The notes below the pieces were generated by a model. That model ran no database searches, was not told where the DNA came from, and saw only the letters and a program-made list of their open reading frames with translations. From NCBI GenBank assembly GCA_036489315.1, contig DASXFZ010000044.1, positions 62,001 through 126,000 on the forward strand: a stretch of 64,000 nt of DNA, written 5' to 3'. Made by a program: the position numbers and the translations under genes. Positions 9,203 to 19,300 of this stretch are shown here, piece after piece. This DNA comes from Candidatus Cybelea sp. (GTDB lineage Bacteria > Vulcanimicrobiota > Vulcanimicrobiia > Vulcanimicrobiales > Vulcanimicrobiaceae). The first letter of the stretch is position 1, and each line of letters begins with the position of its first letter.

Positions 9203-9377
9203 TCAAACGCAAGCAGCTGCGGCGCTCGATGCGCACGCCGGCGCGATCGACGTCCTCCACAAACAGCTCGCCTCGTTACCCGGCTGCGATCGGGATCGCC
9301 TCGCTCAAGCCGTCGGGAAGTATAAAGCCGCTCATCAGGTTTTCGTAGACGACGCTCTCGGCTGCGTCACGCACTGA
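9183..9377 (+). CDS. Small helical hypothetical protein
   Basis: This frame gives a 64-residue, helix-favouring, soluble protein (MSGMADNQTQAAAALDAHAG and onward, ending DALGCVTH). ATG at 9183 overlaps the cyclase stop by 20 bases; ATG at 9192 is equally possible. Similar small acidic proteins often follow large regulators, but I cannot assign a family. Its last 11 bases overlap the 3' end of the convergent peptidase gene. Support is coding-like composition and position only. Confidence 0.4.
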   Translation: MSGMADNQTQAAAALDAHAGAIDVLHKQLASLPGCDRDRLAQAVGKYKAAHQVFVDDALGCVTH

Positions 9378-10806
9378 CCGCCGCTTCGATCGCCTTTCCA
9401 TTCGGGACACCGAGCCCCGTGCAGGGGTTCCATCCCGCCGCGCAGCGGTAACGATCGTTGCCTCCGCAGAGCACATCGTAAAGAAGCGCGCCGCCGGTTC
9501 TTTCGTAGAGCAAGGGCGCAAAGAATCCAAGCGGTGTAGCGAGGCGCTGATTGAGCCGCGCGGTGAGCGCGGCCCACATCGGTGCCGCCGCACTGGTCCC
9601 CCCCATCGCGACCTGCGTTCCCTCGAAGAAAACGGGATATCCCGGCCAGACCTGCGCCGCGACATCGGGAATGCCGCGTCCGGGTGGGACGCCGTAGGCC
9701 GCAGCTGCCGCATCGACCGCGCCTTGCCACGGCGGCACCAAAAAGAACTCGCTGAACCCGCCGCCGCTTTGGTTCCAGCCGCTTTCGGCCGAAGCGTCGG
9801 CGCCCGCTGCAATCGTCGTGCCGCCGCAGGCGTGGGCGAACGCGCTCGACGCGGGTGCGAGCACGTGCGCCCGATTCGCGTCGTCGACCTCGGCACCCCG
9901 ATCGCCCGACGCGCAGAAGACGGTGACGCCGAGTAAGGCGGCGGCCGTGAAGAGCTCGTCGAGGATCGTCAGGGCAATCGGCGTCCAGAGTCGTTCCGGA
10001 AAGCCGAAACTGATCGAGAGTATCGAGGGCCGATGCTCGTCATCGAAGATCGCCGAACGGATCGCGTCGAGCACGCCGCGCTCGTCGTCGGGCGTCGCGT
10101 AAATGACGATCTGCGCGCCCGGCGCGAGCGCGCCGATGATCTGCGTATCGATCGCCGACTCGACGTCTTTTGCCGTTTCGACCTGATGGGTCAGCTCGGC
10201 GTTGTCGACCCGTTTGACGATCGGCTCCTTCGCGCTGACGCCCTGCGCCTGCATGCACTTCGCGAAGTCGCCGGCGTTGAACGCGCCGCGCATTTGCAGC
10301 ACGCCGATGGTCACGCCCGAGCCGTCGGCATCGGGGAAGCTGTAACGCTTGGCGATATCGGCGGCGCTGAGCGGCGCGATCTCGCTGTGCAGCGCGCCGA
10401 CCGCGTGCGAGCGGGGCCACTGATGGATGCCGAAGGGCGCGCGCAAAATCGCCGCGACCTCGGGTGGAGCGTGCAGACTTCCGGAACGATGGCGGAATCG
10501 GCGCTTGTCGCCGAGTTCGTAGATCCCGGCGGTGGCGCCGAAGGCCTCGACAAACTTGCCGATCGGCCCGCTCATCACGACGCTGCGCCAGTGTTGCGCG
10601 ATGATCTCGATGCCGTGCCGCGCACAATAACCGCGCAGCACGTCGACGTCGCGCGCATCGGCATCCGTCGCTTGCGTAAGCGAGGCTCGGTCGTCGTAGG
10701 TGCGTTTCGAAGGCGGCATCTCGCCCAGCGCCCTCGCTTTGGTCCCATCGAGCTCGCTCCCGGGGCGCGGGCGCAGCCAGGCCGTCAGCCATACGTCGCC
10801 GTCCAT
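9367..10806 (-). CDS. S53 family serine-carboxyl peptidase (sedolisin/kumamolisin type)
   Basis: This is an acid-acting endopeptidase family with a Ser-Glu-Asp triad. Visible residues are E216 and D220 (DVESAID), oxyanion aspartate D302 (FCASGDRGA) and nucleophile S405 in GGTSAAAP. Calcium-site elements DVLCGGND and GWNPCTGLG lie near the end. Residues 1-150 form a short pro-kumamolisin-like activation domain. No signal peptide is seen from the ATG at 10806. Upstream codons continue to read as family-like sequence (TLVPIVGTERPIWPGASP) back to a near-cognate GTA at 10884 that has GGGAGG 6 bases before it, overlapping the stop of the preceding TPR gene. No ATG, GTG or TTG exists in that frame between the upstream stop and 10806. 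The annotated start may therefore be about 26 codons too late. Confidence 0.85.
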   Translation of the reverse strand: MDGDVWLTAWLRPRPGSELDGTKARALGEMPPSKRTYDDRASLTQATDADARDVDVLRGYCARHGIEIIAQHWRSVVMSGPIGKFVEAFGATAGIYELGDKRRFRHRSGSLHAPPEVAAILRAPFGIHQWPRSHAVGALHSEIAPLSAADIAKRYSFPDADGSGVTIGVLQMRGAFNAGDFAKCMQAQGVSAKEPIVKRVDNAELTHQVETAKDVESAIDTQIIGALAPGAQIVIYATPDDERGVLDAIRSAIFDDEHRPSILSISFGFPERLWTPIALTILDELFTAAALLGVTVFCASGDRGAEVDDANRAHVLAPASSAFAHACGGTTIAAGADASAESGWNQSGGGFSEFFLVPPWQGAVDAAAAAYGVPPGRGIPDVAAQVWPGYPVFFEGTQVAMGGTSAAAPMWAALTARLNQRLATPLGFFAPLLYERTGGALLYDVLCGGNDRYRCAAGWNPCTGLGVPNGKAIEAAVSA

Positions 10807-10880
10807 GGCTTCGCTGACGGGGCTCGCCCCGGGCCAGATTGGGCGTTCCGTTCCTACGATGGGAACGAGCGTGTCGAAAG

Positions 10881-12383
10881 TTACTGCGAACCTCCCAACT
10901 GCTTGAGCGCTTGGGTTGCCGCGCTCGAGCGTGGACTGGCGTTAAGCTCGGCATTCAGCGCCGCGCGCGCCACCGCGGTATTACCCATCTTGCGCGCTAG
11001 CTCTGCCAGCGCCATGTGCGGCGAGTAATAATAGAGCGTCGGCATCTCGACGCCGCCCGCGAGCCGATCGCCGCGGGTCGCTTCGCCCGATGCCTGCGTC
11101 AACAGCTGTAGCGCCGCGCCTGCGTCGTTTTCATCGAGCGCGATCTGTGCTAGAACCATGTGGCGCATCGAGTCCTCGATGGCAATGCGTGAAGGAAAGG
11201 CTGCGGGCGCCGCCGGCATCTGGGCGAGCGCCGACCGCGCCTTGGAGACGTCGCCGAGCTTTGCGAACGCAAGGGCGTGGATGAAGGACGGCGTCGGCCC
11301 TGGGACGCCTTTAGGAAACGAGACGTCAAGAACGCCGTGCCAGTCTCCGACTGCAACCAGCGATCGAGCGATCATCACCGGATTATCGGCACGCCGCGCG
11401 ACCGCGACCGCGTCCGCCTGGTGGCCGGTCTGCGTCATCGCATAGAGTAAGAACGAGACGTTGTGCGTGTGGTAATAGCGGGGAGCGCTATAGTAACCGG
11501 GATGGCAGCAATCGATCGCAGCGTAGTCCATCGAAACGGAACGCCGACCGACGTCCAGCGCCTCGTCATACATCCCGACATCGAAAAACGTGTGACCGGG
11601 CATATGCGTCAGATGCGAGTCTTCAGAAGGGAAGTCGAACGCGGCGAGCTGCGCTGCCGCCGCGACCGCCGCCGGCGATTGACCGGCGAACTGCGCCGCG
11701 TGAATGTAGAAGTGAAGCAGCCCGATGTGTTTGGGGAACTTAATGAGGCTTGCCTGAAAGTACGGTAGGAGCACCGCGACGCCGTTGATGTATGCCGCGC
11801 GCCGGGCCGCGATCCACCCCTCCCGGTTGAGTGTCACGTCGCCAACGGCGGCATAGAGCGCCGCTTCGGCGTACAGCGCGGCGGCGTCGGGATCGTCGGG
11901 ATAGGCGGGATAGGCGGCGGCGATGCGCTTCAGCGAGTCTCGATAGTTCGAAAGGAGCGCATCCGGCGTGGCTTTCGTCTTGTCGTCGAAGCGCGCGGCC
12001 GCAGCATCGATGAAGCGCCGGTCTTCCACCGACGCATTTGCCTCGAGCGATTTTGCACACTCGATCGCCTGTTGGGCCTGTGCCTGCCGGCCGTCGGTTG
12101 CCGGTACGTTTAAGTTCGGCGCATTGCTCAGCGCGATGCCCCAGTACGCCATCGCCATCTTTGGATCGAGATCGGCCGCCGTGTAGAACTCGTGCTCGGC
12201 CGCCTCGGGATTATAGGCGTAGTAGTCCAGCAAGCCGCGATCGAACGCGGCCTGCGCGGCGGCGTTCGAAGAGACGGCGTGGTGAATCTGCGGCGAGGGG
12301 CGCGGCGTGGCGGACGGCGCCGGCTGCGCGTTTGCCGCGGCCGCTGCGCCGAAGAAAAGGCCAAGCAATACGAGCGTTTTCAT
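10881..12383 (-). CDS. Secreted TPR-repeat protein
   Basis: The 500-residue protein starts with a signal peptide (MKTLVLLGLFFGAAAAANAQ) and continues with TPR-like helical pairs. The segment DYYAYNPEAAEHEFYTAADL.. MAMAYWGIALSNAPN is characteristic of a widespread family of exported TPR proteins. That family also has the conserved HLTHMPGHTFFDVGMYDEAL motif seen mid-protein. Function in the family is unknown; the HMPGH motif could be a metal site. The open frame extends upstream to 12908, but that extension is composition-driven and lies antisense to the antiporter gene, so the ATG at 12383 is used. It is followed directly by the peptidase gene on the same strand. Confidence 0.8.
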   Translation of the reverse strand: MKTLVLLGLFFGAAAAANAQPAPSATPRPSPQIHHAVSSNAAAQAAFDRGLLDYYAYNPEAAEHEFYTAADLDPKMAMAYWGIALSNAPNLNVPATDGRQAQAQQAIECAKSLEANASVEDRRFIDAAAARFDDKTKATPDALLSNYRDSLKRIAAAYPAYPDDPDAAALYAEAALYAAVGDVTLNREGWIAARRAAYINGVAVLLPYFQASLIKFPKHIGLLHFYIHAAQFAGQSPAAVAAAAQLAAFDFPSEDSHLTHMPGHTFFDVGMYDEALDVGRRSVSMDYAAIDCCHPGYYSAPRYYHTHNVSFLLYAMTQTGHQADAVAVARRADNPVMIARSLVAVGDWHGVLDVSFPKGVPGPTPSFIHALAFAKLGDVSKARSALAQMPAAPAAFPSRIAIEDSMRHMVLAQIALDENDAGAALQLLTQASGEATRGDRLAGGVEMPTLYYYSPHMALAELARKMGNTAVARAALNAELNASPRSSAATQALKQLGGSQ

Positions 12384-12443
12384 ATCAAGGAAAGGCTTTG
12401 GTTGCGAGGGGGCCGCACCCTCTCGGCGTTGGAATCCGCGCAC

Positions 12444-14117
12444 ATGGGCTTGCTGGCGGCGATCGTGCCGGAGGACGCGACGACCCGATTCCTGACGGAC
12501 CTGACGGCCGCGCTCGTCGCAGCGAGCATTCTGGGCGGTATCGCGCGCCGGCTCGGCATCACGCCGATTCTCGGATACGTGATCGCGGGGATCGCGATCG
12601 GGCCGTTTGCCCTCGGCAATCCGGCGAGCACGGGATCGCTGGGGGGCTTGAGCGAGCTGGGCTTGATTCTGCTGCTTTTCAGCTTGGGTTTGGATTTCTC
12701 GATCACCGAACTCGGCGCGGTCGGCCCGATCCCAATGATCGGAAACGTCGTGCTGATGGTTATGTTCAGCGCGGCCGCCTCGGGCCTCGGACGGCTCTTC
12801 GGCTTCGTTCACCCGATCACGTTCGGCTTGACGTTCGCGCTTTCGAGCACGGCGATCGGCGTCGCGCTGCTCAAGATTTTTGGTCTGCTCGACAAGCGGC
12901 CGGGACACGCCGCGGTTGCACTGCTGGTCGCGCAGGATCTGATCGCCGTCTTGATCCTCGTCGTAACGATCAGCCCGGCGGCGGAACTGACGCCGGCCGG
13001 CATCGTGCTCCCGTTGCTGAAGGCGGCGCTCTTCGTGGTCGTCGCCCTCGTCGTCGGCGGAACGCTCTTGCGGCGCGTTGTGGTGGCGTTTTTACGCCGC
13101 GCGCCGGCCGGCGCGATGATCGGCTTTTGCACGGCCGTCGCCCTCGCCGCCGCGTGGCTCGGGCACATTGCCGGACTCTCGTTTGAGTTCGGCGCGTTCA
13201 TCGCCGGCGCGGTGATTTCGGAAGCCGCCGGGAGCCGAATGGTCGAGTCGATCGTCGCACCCTTCCGCGAGTTTTTCATCTTGGTTTTTTTCGTCTCGAT
13301 CGGCACGTTCGTCGACGTGCGGGCCGTCGCGCAGCATTGGCCCGCGATCCTCGTCGCCGGCGCAGCGTTCGCGGTGCTGCGCGTCGGCGGTTGGAGCCTT
13401 TTGAGCCGCCTCGTCCGTCAGCCGCTGGGCACGTCGATCGCGCTCGGCATCGCGCTGCTGCCGCTCGGCGAGTTCAACGTCGTCCTCGCGAAGGCCAGCC
13501 TCGCTGCGAAGCGCTTGGACTCCGGCGAGTACGCGACCGCCATCGGGGTCACGCTGTTTACAATCCTCTTTGCAGCGATCGCGACGCGGCTCTTCAGCGC
13601 GCGTTTGCGCGTTCTCGATACGAACGGCCTGGCGGAAGTGCGGGCCTTTGAAGGAGCGCCCGAGGTGCTCATCCTCGGATACGGGCGAGTCGGCCGAACC
13701 GTGGGCTCGATCTGCAAGCGCGCCGGCATCTCGTTCGCGGTGATCGAGACCGACGTCGACCTCGTTCACCTCGCGCAGCGCGACGGAGCCCACGCCCAGT
13801 ACGGCGACGGAGCCGACCCGCGCGTCGTCGAGCGCGCCATGGTGCCCTCGATTCGCGCCGTTCTTTCGACGATTCCCGACAGCGCCGCAAACGTTGCCCT
13901 CGCCCGGCGGCTTTCCCATCAGAGCAGCGCGCGCATCATCGCCCGCGCGCAGCGCGTTCGCGACGTTCGTACGCTGCGCGACGCCGGCGCTCACGACGTT
14001 TTGGTGCCGGAGGCCGAGGGCGCGTATCGCTTTGCCGAGACGGTGCTGGGCGAGTTGGGCTTGCCGGAGGAGCGCATCGCAGCGGCCGTGCTCGACGACC
14101 GTTCGCGCTCATCGTAA
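12444..14117 (+). CDS. CPA2-family cation/proton antiporter with C-terminal RCK_N domain
   Basis: The 557-residue protein has an N-terminal Na+/H+ exchanger domain with about 12 membrane segments (TPILGYVIAGIAIGPFAL, LILLLFSLGLDFSITELG, VAQDLIAVLIL). A cytosolic TrkA-N/RCK domain begins near residue 410 with VLILGYGRVGRTVGSICK, a Rossmann NAD(H)-binding loop. The layout matches KefB/KefC- and YbaL-type K+ or Na+/H+ antiporters gated by nucleotide binding. ATG at 12444 is chosen because the exchanger domain starts there. It is divergent from the TPR gene, with 60 bases between them. Confidence 0.9.
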   Translation: MGLLAAIVPEDATTRFLTDLTAALVAASILGGIARRLGITPILGYVIAGIAIGPFALGNPASTGSLGGLSELGLILLLFSLGLDFSITELGAVGPIPMIGNVVLMVMFSAAASGLGRLFGFVHPITFGLTFALSSTAIGVALLKIFGLLDKRPGHAAVALLVAQDLIAVLILVVTISPAAELTPAGIVLPLLKAALFVVVALVVGGTLLRRVVVAFLRRAPAGAMIGFCTAVALAAAWLGHIAGLSFEFGAFIAGAVISEAAGSRMVESIVAPFREFFILVFFVSIGTFVDVRAVAQHWPAILVAGAAFAVLRVGGWSLLSRLVRQPLGTSIALGIALLPLGEFNVVLAKASLAAKRLDSGEYATAIGVTLFTILFAAIATRLFSARLRVLDTNGLAEVRAFEGAPEVLILGYGRVGRTVGSICKRAGISFAVIETDVDLVHLAQRDGAHAQYGDGADPRVVERAMVPSIRAVLSTIPDSAANVALARRLSHQSSARIIARAQRVRDVRTLRDAGAHDVLVPEAEGAYRFAETVLGELGLPEERIAAAVLDDRSRSS

Positions 14118-14130
14118 GGAGCTGTCGGAT

Positions 14131-14649
14131 CTAAAGCGTCGCGAAGAGAAGCGGTTCGGGCGGCCCGAGCGCGCCTTCGAGCTCGAGCAGCGCGCGCTTG
14201 AGCGGCAGCCCTCCGCCGTAGCCGGTTAAAGTGCCGTCCGAACCGATGACGCGATGGCATGGGATAACGATCGGAATCGGATTCGAACCGTTAGCTCGGC
14301 CGACCGCACGGGCGCCGTTGGAGAGTCCGAGCGCGGCGGCGATCGCTCCGTACGAAGTCGTCACGCCGTACGGCACCTCCAGCAATTTTGCCCAGACCTG
14401 CTGCTCGAACGGCGAGCCGGCCGGTTTCAACGGTACGTCGAACGTGCGGCGCGTTCCCCGGAAGTATTCACGGAGCTGCTCGCACGCGATCTGCATTCCG
14501 CGCGCCGCCGCCGCCGGCGGTGCGTTCGCCGGTGCTGAGGGCTTGCGGTTCGGAAGCAGAATCTCGACCAACACGCCCTCGTCGTTTACCGAGAGCGCAA
14601 TGGTTCCGACCGGAGTGTCGAGCGTGGAGCGAAAGAGGGCGGGAGTCAT
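14131..14649 (-). CDS. ogt: Methylated-DNA-protein-cysteine methyltransferase
   Basis: The 172-residue protein repairs O6-alkylguanine by suicidal transfer of the alkyl group to its active cysteine. The signature PIVIPCHRVIGSDG with C131 is intact, as are the helix-turn-helix region VPYGVTTSYGAIAAALG and the recognition helix ending AVGRANGSNP. An N-terminal Ogt-type domain is present, and there is no AraC/Ada domain. The 3' end faces the antiporter gene with a 13-base gap. Confidence 0.93.
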   Translation of the reverse strand: MTPALFRSTLDTPVGTIALSVNDEGVLVEILLPNRKPSAPANAPPAAAARGMQIACEQLREYFRGTRRTFDVPLKPAGSPFEQQVWAKLLEVPYGVTTSYGAIAAALGLSNGARAVGRANGSNPIPIVIPCHRVIGSDGTLTGYGGGLPLKRALLELEGALGPPEPLLFATL

Positions 14650-14775
14650 GTTCTATCAGACGCGCGCACCGTGTTTGGGGTTGCGAGCGGCCGCCCCTTC
14701 GTTTCAATCCGTCACATTCCGGCCTGGCGTTCCGTCATCACTGCGAAACACATCGTCGAAAGGGAGGATCATTTC

Positions 14776-15120
14776 GTGGAACAAGTTGACCGCCGCCTCG
14801 TAATCGCATATCCGGTCGCCGACCTCGCCCGCGCGAAAGCGCTCTTCAGCGTGCTGCTCGGCACCGAGCCGTACGCCGATTCAAACTATTACGTCGGCTT
14901 TCGCCTCGGTCCGATCGAGGTTGGTTTGGCCCCGCAGCGCGGCGAAAAGACGCAGGACGGACCGATCGCCTACTGGGCGGTAGGCGATATCAACGAACGC
15001 CTGCAGCGCCTGCTGGATTCCGGCGCTGCTCCCGTGCAAGAGGTCAAAGATGTCGGCGGCGGCGCATTGACCGCAATGGTAAAAGACGCCGACGGAAATA
15101 TTCTGGGGATGGTTCAGTAG
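14776..15120 (+). CDS. VOC-family (glyoxalase-fold) protein
   Basis: The 114-residue single-domain protein has the vicinal-oxygen-chelate repeat pattern: YPVADLARAKALFSVLLGTE, YVGFRLGPIEVGLAP, then VGDINERLQRLLDSGAAPVQ and VKDADGNILGMVQ. The family contains glyoxalases, dioxygenases and resistance proteins, and this short member is likely a homodimer of unknown substrate. GTG at 14776 is chosen because AGGGAGG lies 8 bases upstream. It converges with a lipoprotein gene. Confidence 0.8.
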   Translation: MEQVDRRLVIAYPVADLARAKALFSVLLGTEPYADSNYYVGFRLGPIEVGLAPQRGEKTQDGPIAYWAVGDINERLQRLLDSGAAPVQEVKDVGGGALTAMVKDADGNILGMVQ

Positions 15121-15146
15121 CTAACCGAGGCCGTCGCCGCCTTGCC

Positions 15147-16133
15147 CTAACCGCCCGCGACGCTGATAGCAACGCCGCGCGGCAGCTCTTGTCCGCCCGA
15201 AACGGTCTTGATCGCCGCTCCTCCGGCCGGGTACGCGTACACGCCGGTCGATGCGTTGCAAAGATCGGGCACGATGACGCGCTTGTGGTCGCGTAGGATA
15301 TAGAACTGTGCCTGACAGGCCGCGTTCGTCGCGATCGAGCCGAGAATGCTCGCGCCGTCGGTCTGATAGATGGTCCCGCTCCCGGCATTCCCGATGTCGA
15401 GATACTTGCCGTCCCAGGCAATGCCGCCCGGAGACGTAATCGCTCCACCCGACAGAGTGACGTCGCTCAAGCTTGACGAGCCGGTAGCCAGCTCTGCCAG
15501 CCCAAAGGCAAACGAACTCTCCAACGAGCCGTCGACGAAAAGATTTCCGGCGCCGTCGTATCCGGCGTAAGCCATCTCGAAGAAGTTGTAGTCCCAATAC
15601 GTCGCGTGATTCTCCTGACCGTTGCGAAAGACGGTAACGCCGGGGCCGGCGCCGGCCACCGCGAGGTCGCCGGTCTTCGGATCGACCGAGCATCCGGAGC
15701 CGACGCCGGGGTTTCCGCTCGCATCGCCCGGGCTGAGGATGTTGATCGGCTCGGAACCGCCGTGAGCGAACTCCCAAACGGCGACATCGCTCGTGTCCAA
15801 AATCCAAATGTAGCCGCGCCGGTCAGTGCAGACGCCGTTGATGGAGGGAAAGCCGCTGAGCGCCCCGGCTCCGGTGAGCTGCGGATAGGTGTAGATGTAG
15901 ACGGAGCCCGTACCGGAATCGGCCACGTATAATAGGCGCTTTCGCTTTGCGGACGGATCGACGTGCGATTTGCGGCGCACCTCGAGTAGGATCGCAGCCT
16001 TCGATGGAGGGATGCTGCGCGCACCCGCTGCAAGGGGCGCGCTCGCCGGCACGGCCGGTGCGCCGCAGCCGCTCGCGAAGCCGCCGGCCACTGCGAGCGC
16101 AGCGAGGAACGCAAGACTCTTGAGCGTGTTCAT
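15147..16133 (-). CDS. Lipoprotein with beta-propeller-like repeats
   Basis: The 328-residue product has a lipoprotein signal (MNTLKSLAFLAALAVAGGFASGC). Its body has repeated LLYVADSGTGSVYIY, GYIWILDTSDVAVWEF and NLFVDGSLES units resembling NHL or SMP-30 blades. Proteins of this kind are common in the same genome region, as with the NHL lipoprotein at 1887-2936. AAGGAG lies 5 bases before the ATG. A role in surface binding or signalling is possible, but nothing specific can be read. Confidence 0.75.
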   Translation of the reverse strand: MNTLKSLAFLAALAVAGGFASGCGAPAVPASAPLAAGARSIPPSKAAILLEVRRKSHVDPSAKRKRLLYVADSGTGSVYIYTYPQLTGAGALSGFPSINGVCTDRRGYIWILDTSDVAVWEFAHGGSEPINILSPGDASGNPGVGSGCSVDPKTGDLAVAGAGPGVTVFRNGQENHATYWDYNFFEMAYAGYDGAGNLFVDGSLESSFAFGLAELATGSSSLSDVTLSGGAITSPGGIAWDGKYLDIGNAGSGTIYQTDGASILGSIATNAACQAQFYILRDHKRVIVPDLCNASTGVYAYPAGGAAIKTVSGGQELPRGVAISVAGG

Positions 16134-16175
16134 TGATGCTCCTTTTGCTCGTAGAAATCTAAATGGATGTTGAGT

Positions 16176-16364
16176 TCACTCCGTAGCAGGGGGAGAAGCG
16201 GCGAGGCAAGCGGCGATGAAGTCCGCGACCTCACGCGTCTCCGTAACGAAGAGGCGCTTTCCCGTGCTCACTTCGTGGATGGAGCCGCGCCACTGCGCGT
16301 CGGCGGCTTCGCCGGCCGCCCACATCCGAACCAGGAACGTTGCGTCTCGCCGTTTTGAGTTCAC
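16176..16364 (-). CDS. Small conserved protein, 62 residues
   Basis: The protein has the pattern FLVRMWA...WRGSIHEVSTGKRLFVTE...VADFIAACL. It resembles a family of about 60-residue soluble proteins seen beside transcriptional activators in Chloroflexi-like genomes (FLVRIW..WRG...HV.SG.R..F.....FI); this match is from memory. It is divergent from the BTAD regulator, with 33 bases between. TACTCT ends 6 bases before the GTG at 16364, suggesting a leaderless start. Confidence 0.55.
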   Translation of the reverse strand: MNSKRRDATFLVRMWAAGEAADAQWRGSIHEVSTGKRLFVTETREVADFIAACLAASPPATE

Positions 16365-16397
16365 CGATCCAGAGTAAGGGGGTGCCGTGCCGCCGGC

Positions 16398-19300
16398 GTG
16401 CCGAAGCCGCTCCGGGTGAACGACGCCCGCGCGAGTGCCGGTGGGCTCGAGGTGCGACTATTCGGCGAGCCTGACGTTCGCTGCGCCGGCGCTTCCTTGA
16501 AGTTTGCAAAGCGGCCGGTGACGCTCGCCATGGTGGCGCTGCTGTTGTTAAAGCGGGGGCGGCCGCTCGCGCGCGAGTCGCTGGCCTTTACGCTGTTTCC
16601 CGACAGCGACGAAGAGAACGCGCTCGCGGAGCTTCGCCGCTACGTGTATCTGGCGAATAAGGCGCTGCCGGCGGCGCAAAGCGAAGCCTGGATCCTCGGC
16701 GACGGCGAAACGATCCGCTGGAACGATTCGAACCCCGCCTTCGTCGACTTCATTGAGTTCGAACGCCTCGCGGGCGAACCCCAGACGCAGCACCTCGCCG
16801 TCGAGCTCTATGCCGGCGATCTCCTAGAAAACGTCTACGACGATTGGGTTCTCGGCGAACGGGAGCGGCTGCGCGCGAAGTACTTCAACCTCCTCGACGA
16901 GTTGATCGACCGCAGCCGGGCCGAACGCAACTTTCCCGCCGCCGTCGCGCACGCTCGGCGCGTGCTCTCGGCGGATCCCTGGCGAGAGGACGTCTTGCGT
17001 TCGCTCGTGGCCGTTCGTTACGAGTCCGGAGACACGGCCGGCGCGCTGGCCGAGTACGATCGGTTCGCAAAGCGCCTGCGCGACGAGCTGGCGATCGCGC
17101 CGATGCCTGAAACGATCGCCTTGCGGCAATCGATCCTGCGTCAAGAGGCGGTGCCCGGCGCGCTGGCGCCGAGGGTGCCGGCGGCCGGCGGCGATCCGGC
17201 GCGGCCAGCGAGCTCGATCCTGCCGTTTGTCGGACGCGAGAAAGAGCTCGCCCAACTGTACAACGCCTGGGGCCGAGCGGCGCGCGGCGGCGCCGGCCTG
17301 GTCTTGCTGGCGGGAGAGGCGGGAATCGGCAAGACGCGGCTGACCGCAGAGCTGGCACGCACCGTGCAAGCCGAAGGCGGCCGCGTCTTTGTCGGAACGA
17401 CCGCATCGCCGGAGTCGACGCCGTATCAAGCGATCGTCGAAGCGTTGCGCTCCGGCCTTCCGCTGCTGCTCGCGCGCAAGATCTCTCCCGAGCGCCGGAC
17501 GGTGTTGTCGCCGCTTCTCCCGGAGCTGCACGATCCCGATGCTCCGGGCGCGATCTTTTCCGAGAGCTCGCCGGAGCGCGACACGGCACGCATCTACGAA
17601 GCGTTATCGTTTGCGGTGCGCGGGCTCGCTTCGCCGCGGCCGCTGCTCTTGGTCCTGGAAGACCTCCACTGGGCCGGCTCGGCGACCATCGAGGCGCTGG
17701 GCGCGATTTTTCGCGACGCGGCGCGGCTGCCGATCTTGATCGTCGTAACCTTCCGCGCCGAAGAAGTCTCGGTATCCCATCCGTTGCGGACGCTCGAGCG
17801 TTCGCTGCGGCCGCACTACAAAATCGAGGAGCTTGAGCTCGAACGCTTCGCCGAAGCCGACGTCCGCGAGCTCCTCGAGCGAATGGAGGGACTGCACGAG
17901 AAGGGCGACGACGTTGCTCGCGCGCTCTACGTGCAGAGCGAAGGCAACGCGCTCTTTCTCGAAGGGGCGATCGACGTATTGCTCGAGAATCGCGCCGCGG
18001 CCGTCGAGTCCTCGACGCTCTCCGGGGTGATCGCGAAACGAGTCGCGCGGCTTGGGGACGACGCGCGAGCCGTCGCCGAGATCGCGGCCGTCGCCGGTTC
18101 GGGATGCAGCGTCCTCTTGATTCGGGAGGTCTCGAATCTCTCGAGCAGCGCGCTCGCGCGCGGCATCGACGAACTGCTCGATCGCCGCGTCTTTCGCGAA
18201 GCCGGAGCGAGGAGCGGCTACGATTACGTCTTCAGCCACCACCTCATCGCCGGCGCGATCTACTCCGAGATCGAGCCGGCCTTCAAACGGCAGCGCCACT
18301 TTCGCATCGCGGAGTGTCTCGAGGCGATCTTCGAATCGGACGGCTCGGCTTCGCCTCGCGAGATCGCGCGACAGTACGAGCTTGCCGGATCCCCGGACCG
18401 TGCGGGTGAGTGGTATCTCGCGGCCGCGCGCAGCGCCGCCGGCGTCCACGCGCACGGCGACGTTATCGAGCTCGCGAGCCGAGCGCTCGAAAACGCGTCC
18501 TCGCTCGACCTGCGCAGAGCCGTGCTCGAGGTCCGCGAACTCGCCCGCAACCGGCGCGGCGACCGCGAAGGACAGCGCGAAGACATCGAGCTGCTCGACG
18601 ACTTGGCCGGCAGCGATTCTCGCGCGGCGTTCGACGTTGCACTCCGCCGAGTGCTGCTGGCACGGGCGCTCGGCGACGCGAATGAGGAAGGGCGCCTCAT
18701 CGCGCGGCTCGCGCAGCTGGCCGATGAGCTCGGCGACCTCGAGCGCGCGCAAGCGCTCACGCAGCGCGCAACGCACGCGGGCCTTTGCAGCCGCTCGGCG
18801 GAAGGGGTCGAGCCGGCTCGGCAGGCGCTTGAGATCTACGAACGGATCGGCGACCTGCAGGGACAGCTCGAATGTCTGCAGCTGCTCGTCGAGTTTTCGA
18901 TCAACATCGGCGAGCTGAGCGAGTCGCACCGTTATCTGTCGCTGATCGGAACGCGCGCGGCCAGCCTCACCGATCAGACGATCGAAGCGCGCGCGCTGGC
19001 CTCTGCCGGGCGCGCGGCGCTGCTTCGGCAGGATTACCGCGAGTGCTTCTCCTTGACGGAGCGGGCGCTGCAGCTCAATCTCGCGCTTAACGATCGCGAG
19101 GGCGAAGCCGGTTCTCGCGGCCGGCTGGCGGTGACCGCCGCGTGGCTCGGCGACTATACCTACGCACTGCGCGAGTTCGATGAAGCCGTGGCGATCTACG
19201 AGTCGCTGGAGCACAAGCGCGGTTTAGCGTCGTCGTACACCAATCGAACGGTGCTGCTGATGCGCGTGGGGCTCTTTGCCGAAGCCCTGCGTTCGATCGA

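Noticed and set aside
12384-12908. Open frame extending the TPR protein by 175 residues at its N terminus.
   Set aside because: The extension is Arg/Glu/Gln-rich, antisense to the antiporter gene, and placed before a clear signal peptide. It is a GC-rich shadow.
17604-19214. 536-codon open frame antisense to the BTAD regulator.
   Set aside because: Its composition is the reverse complement of a GC-rich coding gene and shows no recognisable domain. The plus-strand protein has continuous domain matches.
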